Shown here in pieces: positions 1 to 11,158 of a stretch of DNA of 64,000 bases. The DNA comes from Haberlea rhodopensis. Taxonomy: Eukaryota; Streptophyta; Magnoliopsida; Lamiales; Gesneriaceae. The notes beneath the pieces were generated by a model. The model had not been told where the DNA came from and did no database searches. It saw nothing but the letters and a program-made list of their open reading frames with translations. Where the stretch lies: assembly GCA_907163345.1 (NCBI GenBank), contig CAJQUN010000040.1, forward strand, positions 5,456,001 through 5,520,000, in the 5' to 3' direction. The position numbers and the translations under genes were made by a program. Numbering within the stretch: the stretch's first letter is position 1; every line of letters starts with the position of its first letter.

Positions 1-171
1 TCACCCCAAACCCTTCCCCCTTCCCTTTGGTTGAAGCAAAATCGATAGAACGCGATTTAGGGGCCGGTTTTTCTCGAAGATAATCAGGTATTAATCTTCT
101 CTTCGTCATTGTCTTCGATTTGGTAGTAGTATTGTAGAGTTTGGTTGGGTATTGTCTTGGCTATGGCATTT

Positions 172-203
172 GGGGGGGGGGGGGGGGGGGGGGGGGGGTG
201 GGG
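172..203. repeat. Homopolymer G tract
   Basis: About 27 consecutive G are followed by one T and four more G. The sibling LTR has only five G at the equivalent place (near 8960), so the tract expanded in this copy, or is a sequencing or assembly artefact. It could form a G-quadruplex on the + strand. Confidence 0.8.
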
Positions 204-350
204 TTTGGGTTAAAATCTAAAATGTTGATTTCAGTGTTTTCATGGAGTTTAATTGTTGTATTTGAGGCGTTGAGGTTGTATGGGGTGTTGGTTTGGAGTT
301 GGGTGTGAAAAACACCATTAGAACTCGATTTTTTCGAAAAATCGCAGTCC

Positions 351-559
351 GCGATCGATCTTGGCGAGGCGCCGATCGATCGCGACATGCTACTGGAATT
401 TGAGGAAGATGTACAGTATCGGCGATCGATCGCGAAAAGGGGGCGATCGATCGCGAGGGTCTCAGCGATCGATCGCGAGATGTGGCGATCGATCGCGGAT
501 TGATTTTTTTCGGGCAGTAGGCTTGCGCGATCGATCGCGCCTGATGGGCGATCGATCGC
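351..559. repeat. Phased palindrome array, 8 sites
   Basis: Copies or near copies of GCGATCGATCGC start at 351, 372, 422, 443, 465, 485, 527 and 548. The steps are 21, 50, 21, 22, 20, 42 and 21 bp. Each site is its own reverse complement and has three CpG. The intervening bases are not conserved between units, so the repeat is the palindrome plus its spacing, not a classical tandem monomer. Confidence 0.9.
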
Positions 560-1648
560 GGCACTGTTCACCTGCATGGATTTTCGAAAATGTTGGAAAA
601 TGTTGGGATTTTGGAACCGAGGTCTAAAGGGCCGACTTCCGGAGTGTTGTTCACATTCCAATGGGAATGTTAGACTTTTAAAATGGTTTGATTTGGAGCC
701 AAGTTTATTAAACGGAATTTTTGGTTGGGTTTTTGGCTATCTATTAAACATATAAAATGTAATATGTTGGGTATTATGCATGCTTAGCCGGGGGGCTTTT
801 ATTTTGGTAATCGTCATGGATTGACGATATGTTTGTGAGTCTTGAACGTGCTTGGACACGTGGTTGCATGCTTATACTTGATTGTGAGTTGTTTATGTGT
901 TTTAGCACATATCTCTCGAGGTAAGGAACTCAAGCAAAGTTTGGCTTGGACTACGAAATTCTAAGGTACGTATGACGTACGAGCATAGTCTTTTATATAA
1001 TTGCAATTGTTGAGTGCTTGGTATACTGTATTGCAATGAATATGTGTGGAAATGCATGATGCATGGTATTAGCAATAAACGGAGATTGAAATGCATGGTT
1101 TATTCTACTTGCTTCAAATGTCTATATGTGCATTGAGAATTGCATGGTGCCGCTTTTGAGCGAGAACGATTGGGATGTTGTCGCCTGTGAGCGAACATCG
1201 ATTATGACGCCGCTGCCATCGAGCATGCGTGGAATTGGAATGCCGCTATTGTAGAGCGAGCAATGAAATGGAGATATGAAACCATAAGTGAGAAACATGG
1301 ATTGTTTATAATCATTGTTTAATGATTTGATGTTATTGATTATGACATTGGTATATGGCTCATAGAATTGTTAATCAATATAATGATTAAACTGGCATTT
1401 GGGAATTTGATGGTTTCAGTGTTTTGAGAACAGGGACAGTACAGGAAACCCCGGATGAGGATGATGCCATCCAGGGAGTATATTTTGTATTTCATAGTAT
1501 TTACATTGTTGTAAATTATGAATTGTATTTTTGGTTGGTTATTGGATTGGGATATTGGTATGCTCACCCCGTGTGGGGGCTGTCTCTGTTGGGGCAGGTG
1601 GTACAGGTGTAGCAGCAGCTTTGGAGTTGAGCTCGGGCTGTTGATTGA

Positions 1649-1749
1649 GGTACTTCCAGGATCGAGGTACCAGAGCTGGATGGACAGGCGCTCAGATCCA
1701 GAGTCGAGATCGAGTTGCGCTTGAGAGGTGCTTCCAGGATCGAAGCACC
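1649..1749 (+). other. Paired covarying hairpins near the LTR end
   Basis: Two hairpins share a loop of the form TTCCAGGATCGA. The first stem is GGTAC (1649-1653) with GTACC (1667-1671). The second is GGTGC (1727-1731) with GCACC (1745-1749). The A-T pair of the first is a G-C pair in the second, so pairing is kept. Equivalent pairs occur in the other E2 and E4 LTRs. Confidence 0.6.
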
Positions 1750-2126
1750 AGTAACGGTATCCAGTAGAGTGTTTATACATTAGATACACGCTCATTCATT
1801 GGGTACTCTTATGTGAGTACATATTAGGTGTATATGGAATGTATAAACGGGCTATGGCTCTTCTCTGTTCATTATGGTTTGCACGCAATTAGATATAGAA
1901 TTGCTAAATGAACTAAGAGTATGTTAGTGTATTATGAGGGTGCATGTTATATGGATAATCATGGTTGGGGAATTTGAATATTATGTGATTTAAATGCAAG
2001 AAAAATTTTCTGGATAACATATGGTGTTGCACTTGCATATGTTTTTCCACTGCTAGTATGATTACATGCACTAATGATATGGCTTAATACACTAATAACG
2101 GGTTAAGGGCACGGGGGGTCCTTACA

Positions 2127-3672
2127 AAATTGGTGACGAAGAACAGTGTTCGCGATCGATCGCGAGCAAGTTGGTGATCGATCGCGAGGAGGCAGTGAAT
2201 TCTGGCTATCGATCGTCGCTGAGTGGCGATCGATCGCGGAGGTTTGATTTTTGGCAGATCGCGGAGGTTTGATTTTGGCCGTAAGATTTCACGATCGATA
2301 GCGAGAAAACGACGATCGATCGCGGCCCTGTTTTATTTTTTTGTAGAATTTGTTAAATGTTGGGATTTTGGAGATGTGATGTTTATGGTAGATTTTCATG
2401 ATGAATTCTACTTTTCCAATGAAAATATTACACATTTAAATGGAGTGGTTTGAGTTGAACTTTAGTCAGATGTACTACTCGTTTGATTAATCGATGACTC
2501 GTTGAACGTAGAATAAAATGGGATGCCTTGAGTAGTAGTATTTGTGATTAATCATTATGTTAGGATGTTGTATAAGGAACTTGAGTATGTGATTGTGTGC
2601 ACGTAATTGATTGTGAGTTATTAACTATGCATATCGAATAATTCACTGGATCGCGGGACGAATGCAATGATTGGCTCTTACTATTGGATTATAAGGTACG
2701 TATAACGTACGAGCATAGTTAAATACATTGTCATGGCTAAATGAATAATATATTATCGTTGTGATGAATGGATGTGTTAAGAATTGTGGAAATGTCGTTG
2801 TTGAACGAGCAATGGTTATGATGCCGCAGCTGTTGAGCGTGCGAGAGTTTAGAGTGACGCCGATGTTGAGCGAGCGATGTTATACAATGTTATACAGTTA
2901 TGAAATCGTCGATTAAGATATATTTGATTTCTATAAATCATTATCAAAATGATTTAGCTATAGTTGATTTTGGAATTCGCGGTTTGAGCATGAGTATTGT
3001 TGATCATTGCAATGATTAACTGATTTGGAGTTTGATGATTTTGGTTATTGTGAGAACATGAACAACATGGGAGATCCCATATGGTAATAGTACATACATG
3101 GAGTATTTTCTGAATTTGCAGTTTTATATTCTGTAAATTATGAATTGTGAGATTGAGGATATTGTGATTGTGCTATTGGTATGCTCACCCTGTGTGGGGG
3201 CTGTTTCTGTTGAAACATGTAGAACATGTACAACATTAGCTCTGGAGATGAGTTAGAGCTATGGAAGGAGGGTGCTCATAGGAGCTCGGTATCAGTGTTG
3301 GTATGAATAATACTTCTTATACAATTGATATACAGTTATTGGTTCAGTGCTCGTCTGTGAACATTTTGATATGTGTGTATGGTTTGTATAAGGGTTGTGA
3401 GATTTCTCTTTTCATTTATGATTTGCATGTAAATTAATTAAGGTGAATTGCATGATGATATTGAGAATATGAGATTGATGCATTGTACGGTGTATATTAG
3501 TGCTAGTTGAATTGTGTTGGGAGTTGAATGAGAAGAGGATTAAGGTCAAAAAATTTATAGACATCATGCCTTTTTTATGGAAGCATATATAAGAATTCCC
3601 TAATGATATGAATGTATGCACTAATATAGATGATAAATACACTAATGACGTGATTAGGACGGGGTCCTTACA
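2127..3672 (+). mobile_element. Older LTR remnant, 5' part missing
   Basis: This 3' part of an LTR ends in GGGGTCCTTACA. It keeps the order of the E2-family LTR but is more diverged: palindrome array (2152-2323), GTACGT-ATA-ACGTAC hairpin (2696-2710), TCGTT/AACGA and related hairpins (about 2790-2880), and the CACCCTGTGTGGGGG block (near 3184). Its upstream half was probably separated by insertion of the LTR that ends at 2126. No PBS follows. Confidence 0.75.
2152..2323. repeat. Phased palindrome array, decayed
   Basis: Sites start at 2152, 2174, 2205, 2226, 2291 and 2312, with a remnant near 2254. Steps are 22, 31, 21, 65 and 21 bp. Several sites have lost a CpG (GTGATCGATCGC, ACGATCGATAGC), in keeping with an older element. 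Confidence 0.8.
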
Positions 3673-4692
3673 GCATTATATTAAAATGGGGTCTATTTGT
3701 CAATAATGTGTACCATTTAGCTCGAATCTTGAGGAAAAAAATGAAAATGTGATTGGATATTCTTCTGAAATAATGGATAAAGGGGATATGGAACTTCGTA
3801 TGGAACACAGAGTTACCAAACAAAATAAAAAATTTCATCTGGAGAGCATGCCGTGGGACGATCCCGATTATGGAAGTATTGGCTAAGCGACATATTGTGG
3901 AGGATGATTTTATGTGACATTTGCATAACAAAAAAAAATCGATGTTACATGTTTTGAAGGATTGCCATTTCACTAGGTTATGTTGGGATTGCTCATATGT
4001 TCCCAACCACCATATAGCTTTCGATTGCAACAACATCTTAGAGTGGATATGTAGCTGGAGTAAGAATTTGACAACGGAACAATCTGATCTTGCGATGATA
4101 ATCTGTTGGACCCTTTGGAATGCTAGAAACTGAAAATTGATGAGAGAATTCACATATGATACGTATGGATATATGGAATTTGCAGTAGAATATCTGCAAC
4201 AATTCAGGGCAGCTACAAACATCCTTACTATAAACATCCAACAACTTGCCAACCACCTCATGCCTGAATCATCAAAATTAATTGTGAAGAGATTTGGAAT
4301 CATAGCGAGGACCATAGTGGGAGTTGTACTGCATGGATTAGCAAACGATTTCACTCCCAAACAATACTGGAGATGGCAGAAGCTAGAGCATTACGGGAGG
4401 AAACTGAATTGGCAGGCAAATATGGTTGGAAGCATATCATTCTTGAAAGTGACTGTATGTATGTTATCAGACATTGAACGCACAATGTGAAAATCTATCA
4501 TCTATTGGCATTGTCATATCTGATATAAAGAACATGGTGAGGGCATTTACAACAGCAAAGGAACAACTGATCCAAAGAAATGGCAATAAGGCATCACACA
4601 AGTTAGCTAAGAATGCACTAATTTTAGCATTTGGATCATCAAATTATCTGGATTTTATTCATAAGATTGTAACCGATGAGGCTTCAAATTGA
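3673..4692 (+). pseudogene. 3' end of a plant LINE: RT zinc-binding and RNase H-like regions
   Basis: The frame starting near 3840 reads WRACRGTIPIMEVLAKRH, then a stop in place of a zinc-ligand Cys (TGA about 3915), then MLHVLKDCHFTRLCW. This is the pattern of the zf-RVT domain at the end of plant non-LTR retrotransposon ORF2. It continues to CWTLWNARN before a stop near 4133. Downstream frames (4137-4490 and 4474-4692) resemble the RNase H-like tail found in these elements and end VTDEASN. The ORF is broken by at least two stops and a frameshift, and the upstream RT and endonuclease are absent. An old, dead copy; a decayed host RNase H-like gene is less likely. Confidence 0.65.
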
Positions 4693-5250
4693 TTAATGAA
4701 ATTACTGTATTTATTCTAAAAAACTATGTATTGTTGACTCTACCATATTAATGTAGGAAGATGTTCCTAATAAATGAACTCTTGGTTGTGAGATTTGTAC
4801 TATTAAATATGCAAAATACTATCTTTTCAATCGGTTATAGTTTAATTTGGACACCCTTTACCTATATACACATTCTCTCTATATATAAAGACCATGAGAT
4901 TAATATAGTACCCGTAAAATGTGGTTGATAATTGTTGTGGCAATCATGAAACACGTTTCTTAGATATGTGTCGATGTTGCATTTCAAAATGGATATATGA
5001 GACATCGGAACACTTGAAATAAGTGCTCATAATATGACTTCACTAAACAACTATCATCCTGATTTCTCTAATTCAATCAGCTATAGAACTTATAGTTACA
5101 ATTGTGCCCAAATAATTCTTATGATCTAGCACAACACTGCAGTTGTAGTTGGTGGTCACTACATTTTAACTTGTTTTCCAACTACGAGATGATCATTTGG
5201 TGGCAAGTTCAGTGCAACTATGAATTAGACATGAGCTTGTGCATTGTGAT
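4693..5250. other. AT-rich non-coding flank
   Basis: I see no ORF, LTR end or structured repeat. It is probably the LINE 3' UTR plus unrelated spacer that formed the target of E1. The last five bases, GTGAT (5246-5250), are the expected left TSD of E1; the right copy is outside the window. Confidence 0.5.
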
Positions 5251-8138
5251 TGTAAGACCCCAAGATTTAATTACTCTTCATTAAATATAATTTGGGAATT
5301 TAATAATAATTAAATTGTAATTAATTAATTAAATGTGAAATTGAAAATATTAATGTCAACTGACAATTTAATTGGAACATGACATATTCTTGAAATGGTT
5401 GAATAAACTCCGATTTAGAAATAACTTATTATTAAAATGAAGAAGTTAATTTTGTGTTATAATAGTGGGTATAAATCTCAAGTGTTGTCTGTACATTTAA
5501 TATACCAGTACATCGGCGACACTCCGATGTACATAACGGGGCTGTAATACAAATATTAATATGTATTATTGGTCATTTCTAATGTACACATTAAAACGTG
5601 TAAAAACACTCACTAAAACCCGATTCTCTCTTCTCTCTGCTGCTCCTCCGCGCGACTTCTGACAACCCACCATAAAACTTGTGCGACGAACCAAGCCCAT
5701 CACCGTGTAGCCAACTCACCGGCCGTCATTTCCATACCAGGCAATCGCGGTGCACCGCCGCGTAATCGTCAGATTTTGCCCTGAAAGGTACGAATGTGTG
5801 CGCTAGGGTTCTTGCGTTTTTCGTTCGATTCTTTTGTTTTGATCTTGAATTGGTTCTATTATAGTTGTGCAAACCATTCCCTCACCTAGACCGACTTTTC
5901 CCCTCCGGGCGCCGTCCCTCTTGCAGCCCTGAGTCATCGAAAAACGTGCATGCAGCCGCGGTTACTGTTCACTTGATGGTAAATTCGAAATTTCAACTTT
6001 TAAATTCGAAATGTAGCTTTCAGATTTTAGGTGTTGATGTTTTTCCCTGAAATTTGGTGTAGTTTAGTCAAATTTATCGATGCATGTTGGGTTGGCCGAT
6101 CGTTGTTTCTTGAATGTGATGTCAACTCATGTTCTTTGCCTCTAATCTCTATTTAGTGTGATTTTGGTTGGGTTTTGGAGTATCCTAGTTATTCGAAATC
6201 TTGAAGCTATTAAATTTCAATTCATGATAGCTATGGTGATAACGTTATTGGGTCAACAATTACCTATAATTTATTAGTGATACTTCAACTAGAAATATAA
6301 AGATGACCCAAAAATCTTCTATTTTTAGCTATGTAAATATCTACTGTTGAGTGAATTGAACAAAAGAATTTGATAAAGTATACGTGGAAAATAAGTTTTC
6401 CCTCTGGTCATGAAGCGATTGATGGTGCTCAGATCATTAATATTTATAACTCCATTTGTAATGAATATGAGCGAAGCTACTATGACATATATTTGAGTAA
6501 ATACAAGTAAAATTGTTATTAGGTTACCAAGGGATGGAATTATTTGGGAATACATGGCTTAAAGGTACACTGTAAAAGTCTTACTTAATTGGATATCTGA
6601 ATATTACTATGATTGAAAGAAGAATAAACAATGTTTAAAGAAGTATAATTTTATTCCCAATTATTATATGCTCTATAATTGACTTGATCAATGAGTTAGA
6701 AACAAGATATTAAGATTATAATGAAGATTTAAATATTTAATAATATTACGAATCCTTTCTTGACACCGAATGTATGTTATGTCCTATACGAATTATGTAG
6801 AGTAACAAGCGACATTAAAGCTTCAAATCAAAAGGAAACAAAAAGAAAGTAAAGGTATGTTGCGATCGATAACATACGACACGTATCTGTATTATTTGAT
6901 ACATGCTTTGCTGAACTACGTGACTTACCCGTGAAATTACTTGACGATGTGAATTTACTTGAATTATGAGCATTCTTAGTTGATATATCAATGTATGCAA
7001 ATAACTGTTTTGTTAACACATATCTTTTTCAATAAATGTACATCGATATATGACTTTCACGTTGGACATATTGAGTTGCATCATATGAGATTATGATTTT
7101 GGCATGATGCATTGACTCGCATGGACATTGAGCACGTCAAGTTGATTCTACCGATTCTTTTGTTGATACCCTTATCTTTTCGTTGGTATCTGTGATGCGT
7201 TCTGGGGATGATGGGTACACCGATGGCTCGGCGGAGATAGTGAGCTAAGAGATGTCGTAGCGACGAGTGTGCCGACGTGGCCCAGACACGTGGGATGATG
7301 GACCGTTGATGGCTCGACTAAGAGAGATGTCGTAGCGAAGAGCGAGTCGACGCCCTGCTCGAGCATGATATTGATTGATAATATCTTTCTTTGGACTCCG
7401 ATATTCTGGTATCTTGAGATATTTGATAGCTATTCCTTGGATTCCTGACTTTTGCTATCCCGAGATGATTTGTACCTTTAATGCATCTCATTACATTGCA
7501 TTGCATTGCATGACATCATATATCACATTTTATAGATACATGTTGTAATTACTTGATAGTTTAATATTGGGTTTTGGCTCCCCCCTTAGGGGGCTGTTGT
7601 TGTCTTTGGGTGTGGGCAAAATTGCAGGTATTACAGGTGATCAGGATCCCAAGAGGGAATGATCGCTGAAAGTCTTACCTGAGGTTGTTTTCTTTTGTCT
7701 ATCACAGTCGTATGATAGTTAAGTATACCAGGGTGTGTCCTGGATAGAATAATTATGTAAATTGAGTTTATTTCCGTTCAGTCTTGCGTAATTGTGAATA
7801 TTTGGTGTTTTACTTACTGCTGATGGTATTATATAAATATTTTGAGTATGAAATGTGTGCTGGAGACTTATTGTGCATGCTATGGTATGGTGTTAATATT
7901 TTTAGTACGGGTTATGTGCTGAGTGTCTATGATGCATGCTATGGTATTATGTATTTACTTGCTGCATTGGATGTTGTTATGTTGTTTTCATTTTTTTTGG
8001 TATATCTCGCGTGCGCGGAAGTCATGCCGAAATTTTTAGAGCCACTTGTTGGCAGAACTTTTAAATAATCTTCCGTTGTTTACAAATAAATAATCATTGT
8101 ATGATAATTAAACACTTGATTAGGACCGGGTCCTCACA
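5251..8138 (+). mobile_element. E1 5' LTR (2888 bp)
   Basis: It begins TGTAAGACCCCAAG and ends GGTCCTCACA, directly followed by the PBS. Its first 156 bp match 41491-41646. It has no GATCGATC array. It does have the CCCCCC-TTA-GGGGGG block near 7579, equivalent to the CACCCC-GTG-TGGGGG block of the other families, and GTCG/CGAC hairpins about 7250-7350. Confidence 0.85.
5470..5476 (+). promoter_or_regulatory. Possible TATA box of E1 LTR
   Basis: TATAAAT lies 220 bp into the LTR, upstream of a pyrimidine-rich leader (about 5620-5660). Position and sequence fit a core promoter; no other support. Confidence 0.4.
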
Positions 8139-8140
8139 GT

Positions 8141-8152
8141 TGGTATCAGAGC
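8141..8152 (+). other. E1 primer-binding site (tRNA-iMet)
   Basis: TGGTATCAGAGC, two bases after the LTR end, is complementary to the 3' end of plant initiator-Met tRNA. The following E1 sequence to 8361 is leader with no ORF; it is then split by E2. Confidence 0.9.
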
Positions 8153-8696
8153 ATAAACTTGGAATGCTCTAGTCTTGAGTCTTGTGTACACTTTGAATAG
8201 GCGCGAATGAACATGTGCGTACGTGTTTGAAACTTATTTGACATATTTGCTCTTACATGATTTGGAGTGACATAGTTAATGTCGATTTATGATTTATATT
8301 TGAGTATGCTGAGTCATGTCGTATTGATATTGACCACGATATCGATACATTATGTTTGACAAAACTTGTGATGCCCGGGGATTAATGGTGTTAACCCCGG
8401 CGTGGTAATAATCCTTAATGGATTATAGTTTTGGCAATTATGAATTGATTGCGGTTTCGGGACTCTCGGGGATTTTTAAATTCGGTATTTGGAGTCATTG
8501 GATCCGAGGGATGAGATTGTATTCTCATCGTGGTGATAACCTTGGAATTTGGTTTTTGGTGGAATCTGTGGTCCGGAGTACTTTGTACTGGGGTTGATGA
8601 TGGAATTTGAGCTGGAGAGATAATTATTGAAAACAGATGATTTTTAATGAATCATGATGTAGTTGTGGAGGTATTGGTATTTTGGAGCCTTGGTGC

Positions 8697-8704
8697 TATA
8701 TATA
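8697..8704 (+). promoter_or_regulatory. TATA box of E2 5' LTR
   Basis: TATATATA lies 330 bp into the LTR, just before a pyrimidine-rich leader, and is conserved at 35685-35692. Transcription from here would put the palindrome array about 415 bp into the RNA. Confidence 0.6.
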
Positions 8705-9111
8705 CCAATTGGACTCGGTATTCCGTCATTATACGGAAGCTCTCCTCCCTCTCCTCTCCTCTCCTCTCCTCTCCCTCACGCCTCTCTCTCACCCCAAACC
8801 CTTCCCTCTTTTCCTCTTGGAAACAAATCGATGGGGGCTCGTCTTGGGAAGCCCGATTTCTTGAAGAAAGGCTGGTAATCTTCTTCTCCTCACCTTTAGC
8901 TCCGATTTGATTACAGTTTTGTGCTAAATGGTTGAGTTTAGGGTTGGATTTGAGATTTGGGGGTTTTGGTTAAAAATCTAAAATGTTGTTTTAGAGTTTT
9001 TATTGAGTTTATTTGGTGTATTGGAGGTGTTGAGGAAGTTAAGGGTGTTGGTTTTGAGTTTGGGTGTCAAAAATACCATGGAAGCTCGAGTTTTTCGGAA
9101 AATCGCAGGTC

Positions 9112-9320
9112 GCCATCGATCGCCGACGAGCGCCGATCGATCGTGACGAGCATCTGGAAATTTGTGGGAGATAAACAGTGTGGCGATCGATCGCGACCTC
9201 TTGGCAATCGATAGCGAGGTGTTTGGCGATCGATCGCCAAGACATGGCGATCGATCGCGAGCTGGTTCTGCCCGGCTGTAAGGAACGGCGATCGATCGCA
9301 CGTAAATGGCGATCGATCGC
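9112..9320. repeat. Phased palindrome array, 8 sites (E2 5' LTR)
   Basis: Sites start at 9112, 9133, 9183, 9204, 9226, 9247, 9288 and 9309. The steps are 21, 50, 21, 22, 21, 41 and 21 bp, the same pattern as at 351-559. Non-consensus sites are GCCATCGATCGC (9112) and GCAATCGATAGC (9204). Confidence 0.92.
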
Positions 9321-10920
9321 GGCTTGCTGAATAGTGTTTTTTCACTATTTATTTTAAAAACTTGGAATTTTGGATTTAAATAGCCGGTTTCCAGGGAATT
9401 GTCTACATTCCAATGGGAATGCTATACTTTTAAAATGGATTGGTTGGAGCCAAAGTTTAATAAAACGGAATTCTCGGTTGAGTTTTTAGCTATCATTTAA
9501 ACTTATAAAATGGAATATTTTGGGTATTATGCATGCTTAACCCGGGGTCTTTTAAAATGGTAAATCATCATGGATTGACGATAATTTTGGGGGTTATGAA
9601 CGTGCTTGGGCACGTGGTTGCATGCTTGTGTTTAATTGTGAGTTATTTATGTGTTAGCACATAATTCATCGGGTCGTGGGACTCAGGCGAGGTCGGACTC
9701 GAACTATGGAATTATAAGGTACGTATGACGTACGAGCATAGCCTGTTATAATGTTGCAACTGTGAAATGCATGGTATGTGGTATTTGCAATAAATGGATA
9801 TTGAAATGCATGGTATGTGGTATTTGCCATAAATGGATATTGAAATGCATGGTATATGGTACTTGCTATAAATGTATAGTGATATGCATGGTAGATGGTA
9901 ATTGCGTTAAATGGACATACATTGGGAACCATATGGTGCAGCTTCTGGAGCGAGCAATGATTGGGATGTTGTCGCCGTTGAGCGACCATCGGTTATGACG
10001 CCGCTATTGTTGAGCGTGCGTGGGGTTAAAATGTCGCTATTGTGGAGCGAGCTATGAAATAGAAATATGGAATCATTGGCTAGATACATGTGATATCTGT
10101 AGTACTCTATTTGGTGATTTAATCATATTTGGTTATGGAACTGGTATAGCAGGAATGGTTTTAGTTGATCAATGAGATGATCAACTGCTTCTGAGAATTT
10201 AATGGTTTGGTTGTTTTGAGAACAGGGACAATACTGGGGATCCGGGATGAGGATGATACCATCCAGGGAGTATCATTTAAATTCATGGCATTTACATTCT
10301 GTAAATTATGAACTGTAATATTGTGATTATTGGATTGGTGGTATTGGTATGCTCACCCCATGTGGGGACTGTCTCTGTTGGAGCGGGTAATACAGGTGCA
10401 GCGGTAGCTTGGAGTTGAGCTCGGGCTGTTGATTTGAGGTACTTCCAGGATTGAAGTACCAGAGCTGGTTGATTGAGTACGTAGCTCCAGAGTTGAGATC
10501 GAGCAGTGCATGGGAGGTGCTTCCAGGATCAAAGCACCAATAACCGCATTCGGTAGAGTATCTCATACATTAGATACACGTTTATTCATTGGGTGCTCTC
10601 ACGTGAGTACATTTTTACGTGTATATGGAATATATAAATGGGCAATGGCTTTTCTCTTCATTTATTATTTGCATGAGATTGAATATGGAATTGCTAAATG
10701 AACTGAGAGCATGTTAGTGCATTATGAGGGTGCATGTTGTGTAAGTGATCTTGGTTGGGGAATTTGAATATTATGGGGTTCTAATGCAACTAATTTTATA
10801 GTTGGTATATGATGCTATGCTTGCATGTGGTCTTCTTCTCATGATAATAAGATTGTATGCACTAATGGCATGGATTAATACATTAATAATGGGTTAAGGG
10901 CACGGGGGTCCTTACATTAG

Positions 10921-10932
10921 TGGTATCAGAGC
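10921..10932 (+). other. E2 primer-binding site (tRNA-iMet)
   Basis: TGGTATCAGAGC, four bases after the LTR end. Confidence 0.9.
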
Positions 10933-11158
10933 AGTGGTTTGCTCTTTGGGACTGTTGAGGGCCTAGGAATACGTTGATAGAAATGGGAAGCACATACTTA
11001 TGCATGATGGTAGTTAGTGTTGTGTGGCACAACTACATTGCTTATGTGCATTTATGATATGTGTTCATATTTGGAATATGTTGTTGCTAACCATGGTGGT
11101 TGCACGGTCATATGAGACATGGATTATGCATTACTGTTGCATATATATGGGAGTGATG

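Larger units (their letters stand above)
1..2126 (+). mobile_element. LTR of the E2 family, 5' part cut off by the window edge
   Basis: The sequence aligns along its length with the E2 LTR at 8367-10916, from the CT-rich leader (position 1 matches about 8789) to the terminal CCTTACA. It carries the palindrome array (351-559), the hairpin stem GTACGT-ATG-ACGTAC (966-980), the CGCT/AGCG hairpins (about 1150-1260), the CCCC-GTGT-GGGG hairpin (near 1566) and the paired hairpins at 1649-1749. No PBS follows, so it is a 3' LTR or a solo LTR. It abuts an older LTR remnant at 2127, which it probably entered. Its TSD cannot be checked because the start is outside the window. Confidence 0.85.
8367..10916 (+). 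mobile_element. E2 5' LTR (2550 bp)
   Basis: It starts TGTGATGCCCGGGG and ends GGGGTCCTTACA. In order: TATA box (8697), a CTCCT-repeat leader (about 8745-8775, longer than in the 3' LTR), palindrome array (9112-9320), CGTGC-TTGG-GCACG hairpin (near 9602), GTACGT-ATG-ACGTAC hairpin (9719-9733), GTCGC/GCGAC and CGCT/AGCG hairpins (about 9950-10060), CCCC/GGGG block (near 10356) and paired GGTAC and GGTGC hairpins (about 10437-10537). Confidence 0.92.

Noticed and set aside
161..661. Long frames through the palindrome arrays, rich in repeated AIDR, RSIA or DRSP residues (also 8978-9345, 42522-42901, 46220-46705, 53208-53698, 61762-62217)
   Set aside because: GCGATCGATCGC has no stop in any frame on either strand, so arrays keep frames open by composition. 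The frames overlap on both strands, differ between LTR copies and resemble no protein.
3668..4360. 230-residue minus-strand frame opposite the LINE remnant
   Set aside because: The + strand has the recognisable zf-RVT motifs; the minus frame has none.
9112..9320. Cyanobacterial HIP1 motif (GCGATCGC) or bacterial contamination
   Set aside because: The motif is GCGATCGATCGC, and every copy is embedded in a plant LTR with TSD, PBS or pol context.
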